A stretch of 50,437 nt of DNA from Hwanghaeella sp. (GTDB taxonomy: Bacteria; Pseudomonadota; Alphaproteobacteria; UBA8366; Aestuariispiraceae), in assembly GCA_028282025.1 (NCBI GenBank), contig JANQIT010000292.1, forward strand, positions 1 to 50,437. Reading direction: 5' to 3'. Below are positions 26,605-35,964 of this stretch, piece by piece. Both the position numbers and the translations under genes were made by a program. Numbering within the stretch: position 1 is the first letter of the stretch; each line of letters starts with the position of its first letter. The notes beneath the pieces are model-generated. The model worked only from the letters and a program-made list of their open reading frames with translations, was not told where the DNA came from and searched no databases.

Positions 26605-26689
26605 GACCAAACCTCTGTCGCCGAAAACCGTCACTTCAGATATTCTAACACAGTCCGTTTCAACCAACCGCACCGGGAGCCGCGACACC

Positions 26690-27502
26690 TTGACCGTGAT
26701 CAGACCGAATGCTGTGGCGGGCGCCTTCTATCCGGCGGGGACGGCGGACCTGGACAAGGCCGTTTCCACCCTGTTGTCCAACGCCCTGCGCGCGTGGCGG
26801 ACCGGGGATGACGCCCTTCCGCCAAAAGCCCTCATCGCGCCGCATGCCGGATATGTCTATTCCGGGTCGACCGCCGCGCGGGCCTATGCGGAACTGACCC
26901 CTGTCCGACAGCGTATTCGCCGTGTGGTCCTTTTGGGACCGGCGCACCGGGTGGCGGTTGACGGCCTTGCGACCACAAGCGCGGACACCTGGCAAACGCC
27001 CTTGGGACATGTTCGTATCGATCCCGCCGTTAAAGAACTGCCGGACGCTTTTCCACAAGTGTCGGTCAACGATCCCGCCCATGCGCGCGAGCATTCGCTG
27101 GAGGTTCACCTCCCCTTTCTTCAGAAACTGCTGCCGAGTTTCAGCCTGTTGCCCTTCGCCGTCGGGCGGGCCACGGCAGAGGAGGTTTCAGCGGTGCTGG
27201 ACGCTTTGTGGGGTGGACCGGAGACGCTCATCCTGATCAGTTCGGACCTCAGTCATTTCCTTTCCTACGATGCGGCCAGAAAACTCGACGGTGAGACGGC
27301 GTCCGCGATCGAGGACCTGGATGCGTCCCGCATTGGGACCGACCAGGCTTGCGGCCGCGTCCCTCTCCGTGGTCTGTTCGAAAGCGCCCGCAAGCACGGC
27401 CTCTCCGTCGACCGTCTGGCGCTCTGCAACAGCGGCGACACCGCCGGTGCAAAGGACAGGGTGGTCGGTTACGGGTCCTGGGCCCTGCGCCCTGTTGCAT
27501 GA
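26690..27502 (+). CDS. amrB: AmmeMemoRadiSam system protein B (MEMO1 family)
   Basis: A 270-residue homolog of human MEMO1, related in fold to extradiol dioxygenases. All metal-site residues of the family appear: His52 in APHAGYVYSG, His86 in GPAHR, His189 in SSDLSHF and Cys246 in CNSGDT. The start TTG at 26690 (MTVIRPNAVAGAFYP) is supported by GGGAG ten bases upstream; GTG at 26696 is an alternative. It lies between the divergent radical SAM gene and the AMMECR1-like gene, the three hallmark genes of the system. Human MEMO1 binds copper or iron; the bacterial role is unknown. Confidence 0.9.
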   Translation: MTVIRPNAVAGAFYPAGTADLDKAVSTLLSNALRAWRTGDDALPPKALIAPHAGYVYSGSTAARAYAELTPVRQRIRRVVLLGPAHRVAVDGLATTSADTWQTPLGHVRIDPAVKELPDAFPQVSVNDPAHAREHSLEVHLPFLQKLLPSFSLLPFAVGRATAEEVSAVLDALWGGPETLILISSDLSHFLSYDAARKLDGETASAIEDLDASRIGTDQACGRVPLRGLFESARKHGLSVDRLALCNSGDTAGAKDRVVGYGSWALRPVA

Positions 27503-27591
27503 GGCTCAGGAATCGCGGAATGCCGTACAGGTAAAATGAAGGCATGCAGAGCAGCATACAGTTGAATTATTACCCGGATAGAGACTAGGCG

Positions 27592-28248
27592 ATGACCGAA
27601 TTGGACGTTACCGGCGACGCCCTGGACGAAGACCGGCCCGCCGACTTCGACCGTCTGGTGCTGGAACGGCACGGCACCGACCTGATGAAACTTGCCGTCA
27701 GATCGATTCAGTACGGCTTCAAGAAGGATGTGCCGCCGAAGGTCGCCATCGACACTTTCGCCAGGGAACTTCGCGTCAAACGCGCAACATTCGTCACCCT
27801 GGAACGAAGCGGACAATTACGCGGCTGTATCGGCAGTATCGCCGCCAGCCGGCCATTGGTCCTGGATATTGTGGAAAACGCCTTTCGAGCGGCGTTCAGG
27901 GACCCGCGTTTTCCACGCCTGAAGCCGGAAGAAGGTAAGGGATTGGGCATTTCCCTGTCTGTCCTGACACCGATGCGGGAGATGACGGTTTCCGACGAAG
28001 CGGATCTCCTTCAAAAGCTGCAGCCGGGATTTCATGGCGTCTTGATTCAGGAAGGCGAGAAACGGGCCGTCTTTCTGCCTCAAGTCTGGGACCAACTTCC
28101 CGCGCCCGGAGACTTCATGGCGCGGCTGAAGATGAAAGCCGGTTTTTCGGCGGGTTACTGGTCGCCGGAGATGAAAGTTTGGACTTTTACCGTTCAGAAA
28201 ATTCCACCGCTTGGCATCCGGCCGAAGACCGCTAAGACAGAGCGTTAG
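27592..28248 (+). CDS. amrA: AmmeMemoRadiSam system protein A (AMMECR1 family)
   Basis: A 218-residue homolog of human AMMECR1. The near-invariant LRGCIGS motif is at about 77-82 with Cys79, and further conserved segments are visible: AFRDPRFPRLKPEE, a GFHGVLIQEGEKRAVFLPQVW stretch and KAGFSAGYW. It begins 89 bases after the MEMO-like gene, on the same strand. Its ribosome site is weak. No enzyme activity has been assigned to this family as far as I know; conserved Cys suggests catalysis or substrate binding. Confidence 0.92.
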   Translation: MTELDVTGDALDEDRPADFDRLVLERHGTDLMKLAVRSIQYGFKKDVPPKVAIDTFARELRVKRATFVTLERSGQLRGCIGSIAASRPLVLDIVENAFRAAFRDPRFPRLKPEEGKGLGISLSVLTPMREMTVSDEADLLQKLQPGFHGVLIQEGEKRAVFLPQVWDQLPAPGDFMARLKMKAGFSAGYWSPEMKVWTFTVQKIPPLGIRPKTAKTER

Positions 28249-28329
28249 ACTAGCGGTTACTGTACCGCGCCCACCTGGGCGGACGTCCTTTCCCAGTTCT
28301 CAAACACCATCCCGAAGGCTCTTGCGATC

Positions 28330-29121
28330 ATGCAGCACATCGACACTGACGACACCGCCGCCCTGCTGGATGCCGTTAGCGCGATAGCCCGGAAAGCCGG
28401 GGCGAAGATCATGGAAATCTACGCAACGGACTTCGAAGCGCGGGTGAAGGACGACGCATCGCCTGTCACGGACGCCGATCTGGCGGCGGAGGCGATCATT
28501 ACCCCCGCCCTTGCCGCCCTGACGCCTGCATTTCCGGTGGTTGCGGAGGAAGCAGCCGCCGCCGGCGCCGCGCCGCGTATCACGGACGGCAGCTTCTGGC
28601 TGGTCGATCCGCTGGACGGAACGAAAGAGTTCCTGAATCGAAATGGCGAATTCACCGTGAATATCGGCCTGATCCGGAATGGCGAACCGGTGATGGGCGT
28701 CGTTTTCGCCCCGGCGCTTGGGGATCTTTACATGGGTGCGGAAGGGCGCGGGGCGTTCAAATCGACGAACGGCGACGTCCCAACGCCGATCCAGGTCCGT
28801 CCGGAACCACCCGAAGGGTTGACCATCGTCGCCAGCCGGCGTCATGGGGACCCGGCTCTGCTGGAAACTTTCCTGAACGGACGAACCGTGAAGGAAACCA
28901 TCAATGCGGGAAGCTCGCTGAAATTCTGTCTGGTGGCCGCCGGTCAGGCGGATCTCTATCCACGCTTCGGCCGCACCATGGAATGGGATACGGCGGCCGG
29001 CCACGCGGTGCTGAAAGCGGCGGGCGGCCGGGTCACGACCACCGATCTGACCGCCTTCACCTATGCGAAGAACGAAATATTCGAAAACCCGCACTTTGTT
29101 GCCTGGGGAGGCGTCGTTTAG
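28330..29121 (+). CDS. cysQ: 3'(2'),5'-bisphosphate nucleotidase
   Basis: A 263-residue member of the lithium-sensitive phosphatase family. Metal-binding signatures are SPVTDADLAAE, VVAEEAAA, FWLVDPLDGTKEF (DPLDGT) and the C-terminal MEWDTAAGHAVL. CysQ removes the 3'-phosphate from the adenosine bisphosphate left by sulfate assimilation and related transfer reactions; some members act on inositol phosphates, but the DGTKEF variant is typical of CysQ. It follows the AMMECR1-like gene by 81 bases on the same strand. Whether this position is functional or accidental is unclear. Confidence 0.92.
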   Translation: MQHIDTDDTAALLDAVSAIARKAGAKIMEIYATDFEARVKDDASPVTDADLAAEAIITPALAALTPAFPVVAEEAAAAGAAPRITDGSFWLVDPLDGTKEFLNRNGEFTVNIGLIRNGEPVMGVVFAPALGDLYMGAEGRGAFKSTNGDVPTPIQVRPEPPEGLTIVASRRHGDPALLETFLNGRTVKETINAGSSLKFCLVAAGQADLYPRFGRTMEWDTAAGHAVLKAAGGRVTTTDLTAFTYAKNEIFENPHFVAWGGVV

Positions 29122-29363
29122 GATGCTATCTTTGCTTGCGCGGCGTTATCACCCAATAAGTGCGAAACCTTCGGCACGATTGATCAAGCCTGTTCCCCTA
29201 TAATCTTTCTCAGGACCGCTTAACGTTACTCGCTATTTTCCGTCGGTTTGACGGGGTTTCGCCGTGACTATCGGAGCGTATTCTCAGAAGCGGACTCTAG
29301 AGTTCAGCCTTTGTATTGAGAAGGCCCGTTCGTTCGTCCACACGGGCAGATAAGGGATGGCAG

Positions 29364-30569
29364 ATGTTCTCTCCTCTTTCCGGCGACGCGCGATTGGTCC
29401 GTTTCCGTTCCAGGGCTATTGCAGCTACAATTCTTTTGGCCGGAACCCTCACTCTCACCGGCCAAGACGCGCATGCCCAAGGCGGCCCTCTACCCGTAAC
29501 GGTTTCAAAGCCTCTGGTCGAACGGATCGTGGAATGGGATGAATATACCGGACGGTTCGAAGCCGCCGAGCGGGTGGAAATACGAGCCCGCGTGTCGGGG
29601 TTTCTGGATTCGGTTCATTTCCGCGAAGGCGATATCGTGGAAAAGGGCGACCTGCTTTTCGCCATCGACCCGCGTCCCTTCGTGGCCGAACGTTCCGCCG
29701 CCCGCGCGGCGTTGGCGCGGGCGCAGGTCCGTTTGGATCTTGCGGAAAAGGAACTGGCGCGCGGCGAACAGTTGCTGACGCGGCGCACCATCTCGCAAGA
29801 AGTCGTCGATGAGCGCCGGGCGGAGCGCGACGCCGCCAACGCAGATATCCAGGAAGCCCGCGCGAATCTGCGGCTGGCCGAATTGAACTTGGAATTCACG
29901 CAAGTGGCGGCCCCCTTCAGGGGCCGGGTTTCCGACTACCGCGCCGATGTCGGAAGCCTTATTTCGGGCGGCACCGACCAGTCGACCCTGCTGACCACAA
30001 TCGTCTCTCTGGATCCGATCCTGTTCACCTTCACCGCATCCGAAGCGGAGTTCCTGAAGTATGCGCGGCTATCGCGCGAAGGCGGCCGGGACTCCTCACG
30101 GGATACGGAGAACCCCGTCTTCGTCCGGCTGATGGACGAAACCGAGTGGACGCGCGCGGGTAAGATGAGCTTCGTCGACAACGAACTGTCCGAAGAAACC
30201 GGAACGATCCGCGCCAAAGCTTTTTTCGAGAACCCCGATCTGTTTCTGACGCCCGGCGTTTTCGGACGCCTTCGGCTGGTGGGGTCTGGCGAATACGACG
30301 CCATGCTGCTTCCGGATACGGCCATCGTCTCCGATCAGAGCAACAAGATCGTTCTCATCGTCAATCGGGAGAACATCGTCGAACCAAGGCTGGTCGTGTT
30401 GGGGCCGCTGCATGAGGGTTTGCGCGTAATCCGGTCCGGCATCACCCCGGAAGACAGCGTCATCATCAACGGCATCCAAAGGGCCAGGCCGGGTGCGGAA
30501 GTCATCCCACAGGAAGAGCAAGTGAGGTTGGCGGAGAAAAACGCCCCCGCGGCTGCGGCTGAAAACTAG
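29364..30569 (+). CDS. RND efflux pump, periplasmic adaptor subunit
   Basis: A 401-residue membrane-fusion protein. A signal peptide (AIAATILLAGTLTLTGQDAHA, cleavage near residue 39) has no lipobox cysteine. A biotinyl-lipoyl half (VEIRARVSGFLDSVHFREG) leads to an alpha-helical hairpin of about residues 105-165 (ARAALARAQVRLDLAEKELA), a second lipoyl half (TQVAAPFRGRVSDYRADVG) and a beta barrel. I start at 29364 after AAGGGATGG; a longer frame from 29316 lacks such a site. It links the RND pump encoded 23 bases downstream to an outer-membrane channel. A TATAAT lies at 29199-29204. Confidence 0.93.
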   Translation: MFSPLSGDARLVRFRSRAIAATILLAGTLTLTGQDAHAQGGPLPVTVSKPLVERIVEWDEYTGRFEAAERVEIRARVSGFLDSVHFREGDIVEKGDLLFAIDPRPFVAERSAARAALARAQVRLDLAEKELARGEQLLTRRTISQEVVDERRAERDAANADIQEARANLRLAELNLEFTQVAAPFRGRVSDYRADVGSLISGGTDQSTLLTTIVSLDPILFTFTASEAEFLKYARLSREGGRDSSRDTENPVFVRLMDETEWTRAGKMSFVDNELSEETGTIRAKAFFENPDLFLTPGVFGRLRLVGSGEYDAMLLPDTAIVSDQSNKIVLIVNRENIVEPRLVVLGPLHEGLRVIRSGITPEDSVIINGIQRARPGAEVIPQEEQVRLAEKNAPAAAAEN

Positions 30570-30592
30570 AGGTCGGAGCGGGGATACCGGAC

Positions 30593-33500
30593 ATGCGCTT
30601 TACCCACTTCTTCGTCGACCATCCGATCTTCGCGACCGTTGTCTCCATCGTCATGACCCTGATCGGCGGCATCGCCTATTTCACGCTGCCGGTCGCCCAG
30701 TTTCCCGAAGTGGCGCCGCCCACCGTGCAGGTGACGGCCACCTATCCGGGCGCGTCGGCGGAAACGGTTGCCGACACCGTGGCGACACCCTTGGAGCAGG
30801 AGATCAACGGCGTCGAGAATATGCTCTATATGCGTTCGGAAGCGACCGGCGACGGACGGCTGACCTTGAGTATCACCTTTGCCCTGGGGACCGATCTGGA
30901 TTTCGCGCAGGTGCTGGTACAGAACCGGGTCGCCATCGCCGAACCGCGCTTGCCGGAAGATGTGCGCCGGCTTGGCGTCAATGTTCGCAAAAGCTCGCCG
31001 GACCTGATGATGGTGGTGCATATCCTCTCCCCTGACGGCAGCCGCGATCAGCTCTATCTCAGCAACTACGGCCGCACCCAGATCCTGGATCGTCTGGCGC
31101 GCATCAACGGCGTCGGAGAAGCGCGGATCTTTGCGGAACGCGCCTATTCGATGCGCATCTGGCTGGACCCGGAGCGGGTGGCCAGTTTCGACCTGACCGC
31201 GTCGGAAGTGGTTTCCGCCCTGCGCCAGAACAACGTCCAAGTCGCCTCCGGCACCTTGAACCAGTTGCCGGTGCCGACACCCGGCGCGTTCGAAGTAAAT
31301 GTGGAAACCCAGGGCCGCCTGATCGAACCGGAACAATTCGGCAATGTCGTGGTGAAACGCGGTGCGGGCGGCACGACGGTCCGCGTCAAGGACATCGCGC
31401 GCATCGAACTCGGCGCGCAGGACTATTCCACCGTCGGCTATCTGGACGAGACGACGGCGCTGCCGATCCTGATTTTCCAGCGCCCAGGGTCCAACGCGCT
31501 GGAAACGGCAGCGAACGTGATCGCCGCCATGGAGGACATGAAGCGGAGTTTCCCAGACGGCGTCGACTATACCATCGTCTACAACCCGACCGAGTTTATC
31601 GAGGCGTCCATCGACGCCGTCTATCAGACGCTTGGCGAAGCGGTCCTTCTGGTCGTGCTGGTCATCCTGGTCTTCCTGCAAAAGTTCCGCGCCGCGATCA
31701 TCCCGATCGTCGCCATACCCGTCTCGCTGATCGGCACCTTCGCGGTGATGGCCGCCCTTGGCTTTTCGATCAACAATCTAACGCTCTTTGGTCTGGTCCT
31801 CGCCATTGGGATCGTTGTTGACGACGCAATCGTGGTGGTCGAAAATGTCGAACGCCATCTGGCGAACGGATTCAGCCCGCGCCAAGCGGCGCACAAGACG
31901 ATGGACGAGGTGGCCAGCGCGCTGATCGCCACCTCCATGGTGCTGTTCGCGGTGTTCGTGCCAACCGCCTTTCAGGAGGGGATCACCGGCCAGTTCTTTC
32001 GTCAGTTCGCAGTCACCATCGCCACGGCCACCTTCCTGTCGACCGTCGTCTCTCTGACCCTGTCACCGGCGATGTGCGCCCTTCTGCTCAAACCGAAGAG
32101 CAAAGAGGCCGAACCCGCCGGCATCGTGGGCGTCCTGACCTGGCCGGGCCGGATCTTTGCGGGTGGCTTCAACCGGGTTTTTGGCGGTCTTGAATCCTTC
32201 TACGGCGCCATGACACGGCGGCTGGTGCGCTTGTCGTTCTTCGTGCTGGCGATCTATGGCGGACTGATTTACGTGACCGGTCTGCAGTTTCAGCAGACGC
32301 CCACCGGCTTCATTCCGGAACAGGATCAGGGTTATCTGATCACGGTGGTCCAACTTCCCGCCGGGGCCTCGCTGGCGCGAACAGACGCCGTGATTCAAGA
32401 CGCGGTGGGCCGCATCCTGCAGCACCCGGAAGTCGACCATGCGGTCGGCTTCGCAGGGTTCGACGGCGCGACCTTCACCAACGCGCCGAACAGCGGCGCC
32501 ATTTTCTTCACCTTGAAGCCGTTCGCGGACAGGGCCGCCCGGGGGGCGAGCGCAGGCAAGATCCTGGGCGAAGTGCAAGGCAGCCTGTTCGCCATTCAGG
32601 AAGCCTTTATTTTCATTCTGGCCCCACCGCCCGTTCGCGGCGTCGGCACGGGCGGTGGATGGAAGCTTTATATTCAAGATCGGCGGGTCCGCGGTTCCCA
32701 GGCTTTGGAACAAATCACCGGCGCGCTTGTGGCGGCGGCCAACCAGCATCCCGATCTGGCCCGCGTTTTCACCCTGTTCAACACACGCACGCCGAAGGTC
32801 TACGCCGACATCGACCGCGAAAAGGCGGAACAGTTGGATGTTCCGGTGGAACGCGTCCTGGACACGCTTGAAGTCTTTATCGGGTCCGCCTTTATCAATG
32901 ACTTCAACTTTCTGGGCCGAACCTTTCGGGTCACTGCGCAGGCGGACGGCCTGTACCGCGACGACCTGCGCGACATCGCAAAACTACGCACCCGGTCGAC
33001 GGACGGCGGGATGGTGCCCTTGGGGTCTTTGGCGACCTTCCACGACATTACCGGCCCGCACCGGGTGCCGCGCTATAATCTGTTCCCGGCCGCGGAACTG
33101 CAGGGGGCCGTCGCGCCCGGCGTTTCCACCGGCGAAGCGCTCGCCATTGTCGAAGGCATCGCGGCCGAAACCCTGCCGGAGGGTTTCAGTTTCGAATGGA
33201 CGGAACTGGCGCTGCAGGAAAAGCTGGCGGGCGATTCCGCCCTGATTTTGTTCGGGATGGCGGTCGTCTTCGTTTTCCTGGTGCTCGCCGCCCAATACGA
33301 AAGCTGGACCCTGCCGCTCGCCATCGTGCTGATCGTCCCAATGTGTCTACTCGCAGCTTTGTTCGGGATCGGTCTGCGCGGCATGGATGTGAACATCCTG
33401 GTTCAGGTCGGCTTCGTGGTCCTGGTCGGGTTGGCTGCGAAGAACGCCATTCTGATCGTGGAAATGGCGAGACAGGGCGAGGAAGAAGGGTTGGACCGGT

Positions 33501-33775
33501 TCGAGGCCGTGACCGAAGCGGCCCGCGTTCGGCTGCGGCCGATCCTGATGACCTCCTTCGCCTTCATTCTGGGCGTTCTACCGCTCGCGCTCGCCACCGG
33601 CGCCGGGGCGGAGATGCGTCAGGCGCTCGGCGTCACCGTCTTCTCCGGCATGTTGGGGGTGACCTTCTTCGGGCTGCTGTTCACCCCGGTCTTCTATGTC
33701 GTCTGCCGGCGTCTCGGTATGATCGGCAAAGGCAAGACGGCAGCCGGAGCCAGCGAAACCCCGGCGACGGAATAG
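30593..33775 (+). CDS. RND efflux pump, inner-membrane transporter (AcrB/MexB-like HAE1 type)
   Basis: A 1060-residue proton-driven pump with twelve expected membrane segments in two repeats. The N-terminal FTHFFVDHPIFATVVSIV and the proton-relay residues are intact: Asp410-Asp411 in IGIVVDDAIVVVEN and Lys950 in GLAAKNAILIVEMA. PTGFIPEQDQGYL marks the second porter domain. The pump expels hydrophobic or amphiphilic compounds, typically drugs or detergents. It forms an operon with the adaptor gene. The third component, an outer-membrane factor, is not encoded here and is probably shared with another system. No TetR-type repressor lies next to it. Confidence 0.95.
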   Translation: MRFTHFFVDHPIFATVVSIVMTLIGGIAYFTLPVAQFPEVAPPTVQVTATYPGASAETVADTVATPLEQEINGVENMLYMRSEATGDGRLTLSITFALGTDLDFAQVLVQNRVAIAEPRLPEDVRRLGVNVRKSSPDLMMVVHILSPDGSRDQLYLSNYGRTQILDRLARINGVGEARIFAERAYSMRIWLDPERVASFDLTASEVVSALRQNNVQVASGTLNQLPVPTPGAFEVNVETQGRLIEPEQFGNVVVKRGAGGTTVRVKDIARIELGAQDYSTVGYLDETTALPILIFQRPGSNALETAANVIAAMEDMKRSFPDGVDYTIVYNPTEFIEASIDAVYQTLGEAVLLVVLVILVFLQKFRAAIIPIVAIPVSLIGTFAVMAALGFSINNLTLFGLVLAIGIVVDDAIVVVENVERHLANGFSPRQAAHKTMDEVASALIATSMVLFAVFVPTAFQEGITGQFFRQFAVTIATATFLSTVVSLTLSPAMCALLLKPKSKEAEPAGIVGVLTWPGRIFAGGFNRVFGGLESFYGAMTRRLVRLSFFVLAIYGGLIYVTGLQFQQTPTGFIPEQDQGYLITVVQLPAGASLARTDAVIQDAVGRILQHPEVDHAVGFAGFDGATFTNAPNSGAIFFTLKPFADRAARGASAGKILGEVQGSLFAIQEAFIFILAPPPVRGVGTGGGWKLYIQDRRVRGSQALEQITGALVAAANQHPDLARVFTLFNTRTPKVYADIDREKAEQLDVPVERVLDTLEVFIGSAFINDFNFLGRTFRVTAQADGLYRDDLRDIAKLRTRSTDGGMVPLGSLATFHDITGPHRVPRYNLFPAAELQGAVAPGVSTGEALAIVEGIAAETLPEGFSFEWTELALQEKLAGDSALILFGMAVVFVFLVLAAQYESWTLPLAIVLIVPMCLLAALFGIGLRGMDVNILVQVGFVVLVGLAAKNAILIVEMARQGEEEGLDRFEAVTEAARVRLRPILMTSFAFILGVLPLALATGAGAEMRQALGVTVFSGMLGVTFFGLLFTPVFYVVCRRLGMIGKGKTAAGASETPATE

Positions 33776-33786
33776 AACCGGATCGC

Positions 33787-34131
33787 TCAGCCGTGCGCCG
33801 CGCGGCTGTCGCCGGGCGCCTGATCCCGTTCCGTCATGCCGTAATCGCGCAGCACCGAGGCGATCCGAAGCCGGTAATCCGCAAAGATCCCCCGTCTTCC
33901 ATGGGACTGCGCCTCCCGATGGTTTGCCGTGTTGCGCCAAGCCTTCACAGCTTCCTCGTCCCGCCAGAAAGACAGCGACAGGATCTTGCCGGGCTGCATC
34001 AGGCTCTCGAAACGTTCCACCGAAATGAAGCCGTCCATTTCTTCCAATTCCGCCTTCAGGCCAGCCGCGAAATCCATATAGGCTTCACGCCGGCCCTCGG
34101 CCGGGACGACTTCAAAGATAACTGCAATCAT
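33787..34131 (-). CDS. Antibiotic biosynthesis monooxygenase (ABM) family protein
   Basis: A 114-residue dimeric alpha-beta barrel protein. It shows MIAVIFEVVPAEGRREAYMD, the GFISVERFES strand and ILSLSFWRDEEAVKAWRNT, the standard ABM order, with His in NHREAQ. Such small proteins are cofactor-free oxygenases, heme degraders or simply ligand binders. Its ATG overlaps the stop codon of the preceding NIPSNAP gene by four bases (ATGA), so the two are cotranslated and may act together. Confidence 0.85.
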   Translation of the reverse strand: MIAVIFEVVPAEGRREAYMDFAAGLKAELEEMDGFISVERFESLMQPGKILSLSFWRDEEAVKAWRNTANHREAQSHGRRGIFADYRLRIASVLRDYGMTERDQAPGDSRAAHG

Positions 34132-34457
34132 GGAACGCTTCTCTCCGCATGCGGGCCCGAGGCCAATTTCAAAAACACTCTGTCTTCCTTTAGAATGAAA
34201 CGCTCCCGCACCGCCATCGCATAGTTCTCACGCCCCACATCGCTGATCCTCAAACGCTCCCGGTACGCCTCGTAAGCCGCCAGGCTTTCAATCGAATAAA
34301 CGCCATAGGCCGTGGTCGCCGACCCCTCATGCGGCGCGAAGTAACCGATCAGATCGGCCCCGCATTGCGGGATCGCCTGCCCCCAATTGCGGGCGTAAGT
34401 TTCGAACGCGTCGCGCTTATAGGGGTCGATTTGGTAGCGGATAAAACAGGTAATCAT
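34128..34457 (-). CDS. NIPSNAP family protein
   Basis: A 109-residue protein with MITCFIRYQIDPYKRDAFE, the segment GADLIGYFAPHEGSATTAYG, and a YEAYRERLR helix, typical of NIPSNAP-type ferredoxin-like barrels. AAAGGAG eight bases before the ATG at 34457 fixes this start against a longer frame reaching 34586. The gene is divergent from the ArsR-type regulator and cotranslated with the ABM gene. Function in bacteria is undefined. Confidence 0.85.
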   Translation of the reverse strand: MITCFIRYQIDPYKRDAFETYARNWGQAIPQCGADLIGYFAPHEGSATTAYGVYSIESLAAYEAYRERLRISDVGRENYAMAVRERFILKEDRVFLKLASGPHAERSVP

Positions 34458-34606
34458 GTCCGGCGCTCCTTTCGTTGATCCATGCAACCCTGCCCAACCG
34501 GCCGCCGCGACGTTTCGAACAGGATCGAAGCATCGCCAACGCGGAACACCCATGATGTGGAACACCGCACTTTGAAGAACCTTCATATCTCGATTACTGT
34601 CGAACC

Positions 34607-35287
34607 ATGATTGCAGGCCCCAACATATCCATCATCGGCGGACTGATCGGCGACCCGGCCCGCGCGGCGATGCTGAACGCGCTTATGTCCGGGCGGGCGC
34701 TCACCGCTACCGAACTTGCACAGAGCGGCGGCGTGACGGCGCAGACGGCCAGTTCGCATCTCTCCAAACTGGTGGACGGCGGGTTGCTGACGGTACGCAA
34801 ACAAGGGCGGCACCGCTATTTCGCCTTGGCGGGCGACGAGGTCGCTTCGATGCTGGAAGCGATGATGGGCCTGGCGTCGAAAACAACCTCCCCCCATGTC
34901 CGAACGGGCCCGCGGGACCCGCGCCTGCGTAAAGCCCGGATCTGCTACGACCATCTGGCGGGCGACATGGGGGTGGACCTGTTCAACGCACTGGTCGGGA
35001 ACGGCAAGCTTCAGAGCATCGACGAAGCGGTCCTGCTGACGGACGCCGGCGCGGCGCTGTTCCGGGAATTCGGTATCGATGTCGACGCCCTGCAACGCGC
35101 CCGCCGCCCGACCTGCCGCGCCTGCCTGGATTGGAGCGCGCGGCGCATTCACCTTGCCGGCGGGCTGGGGGCTGCGATCCTGGACCTTTTCACCGACCGG
35201 AAATGGGCCTGGCGCATACCCGATACGCGGATTATTGAGTTCTCTCCCGAAGGCCAAAGACGGTATAAGCGCTTGTGCTCGCATTAA
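34607..35287 (+). CDS. ArsR-type winged-helix transcriptional regulator
   Basis: A 226-residue regulator. The N-terminal half holds the ArsR winged helix: GDPARAAMLNALMSGRALTA, ELAQSGGVTAQTASSHLSKL (recognition helix) and the wing VRKQGRHRYFALAG. The long C-terminal part contains CRACLDWSARRIHLAGGLGAA, found in a subgroup next to ABM/NIPSNAP genes. Possible ligand-binding cysteines are in CRAC. It is divergent from the NIPSNAP-ABM pair, with 149 bases between starts, and probably represses it. The inducer is unknown. Confidence 0.88.
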   Translation: MIAGPNISIIGGLIGDPARAAMLNALMSGRALTATELAQSGGVTAQTASSHLSKLVDGGLLTVRKQGRHRYFALAGDEVASMLEAMMGLASKTTSPHVRTGPRDPRLRKARICYDHLAGDMGVDLFNALVGNGKLQSIDEAVLLTDAGAALFREFGIDVDALQRARRPTCRACLDWSARRIHLAGGLGAAILDLFTDRKWAWRIPDTRIIEFSPEGQRRYKRLCSH

Positions 35288-35342
35288 GCGGTCGCGGGCC
35301 GACCCGTAAGGCCATCCGTTTACCTGTTATTTGGGGGATCTC

Positions 35343-35945
35343 ATGCAGCTCATTGAAAACGTCGAATCGCTGGAAACGCTTTACGGAGAAGTTTCGCCCC
35401 GGGCGATCACCAAGGTTGCGACCAGGATCACCCCGCTATACCGGCATTGGATCGACGCATCGCGTTTTCTGGTCCTGACGACGGTCGGAGAGGAAGGCAC
35501 CGACGCCAGCCCGCGCGGCGACGATGGTCCCGTTGTGCGGATTATGGATGAGAAGACCATTCTTCTGCCGGACTGGAAGGGCAACAACCGCCTCGACTCC
35601 CTGCGCAACATCGTGCGCGACGGGCGCGCCAGTCTGATGTTCATGGTGCCGGGCTGCGACAACGTCGTCCGCACCAACGGCACGGCGGCCCTGACCGCCG
35701 ACGACAGCGTCACCGGACAGTTCGAAAGGAAAGGCAAGACACCGAAGACGGTGATCGTCTTCACCGTCGGCGACCTGTATTTCCAATGCGCCAAGGCATT
35801 AATGCGCTCCAGGCTTTGGAACCCGGAGGGCGAGCCGGTCCGGGTCCCCAAAGCGGGCGAATTCCTGCGGGAAATGGAAGAAGGGTTCGACGCTGAAACC
35901 TATGACAGCGACTATGGCGACTACGCCAAAGCGAACATGTGGTGA
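35343..35945 (+). CDS. Pyridoxamine 5'-phosphate oxidase family flavin-binding protein
   Basis: A 200-residue split-barrel protein. LVLTTVGEEGTDASPRGDD, ILLPDWKGNNRLDSLRNIV and ASLMFMVPGCDNVVRTNGTAAL are the FMN-site segments of the MSMEG_1061-like subgroup of PNPOx proteins. Such proteins are often F420- or FMN-dependent reductases, not vitamin B6 enzymes. The ATG at 35343 follows GGGGGATCTC. It is 55 bases after the ArsR gene on the same strand and may be cotranscribed with it. Confidence 0.88.
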   Translation: MQLIENVESLETLYGEVSPRAITKVATRITPLYRHWIDASRFLVLTTVGEEGTDASPRGDDGPVVRIMDEKTILLPDWKGNNRLDSLRNIVRDGRASLMFMVPGCDNVVRTNGTAALTADDSVTGQFERKGKTPKTVIVFTVGDLYFQCAKALMRSRLWNPEGEPVRVPKAGEFLREMEEGFDAETYDSDYGDYAKANMW

Positions 35946-35964
35946 CGAACGCCGTAACGCCAGG

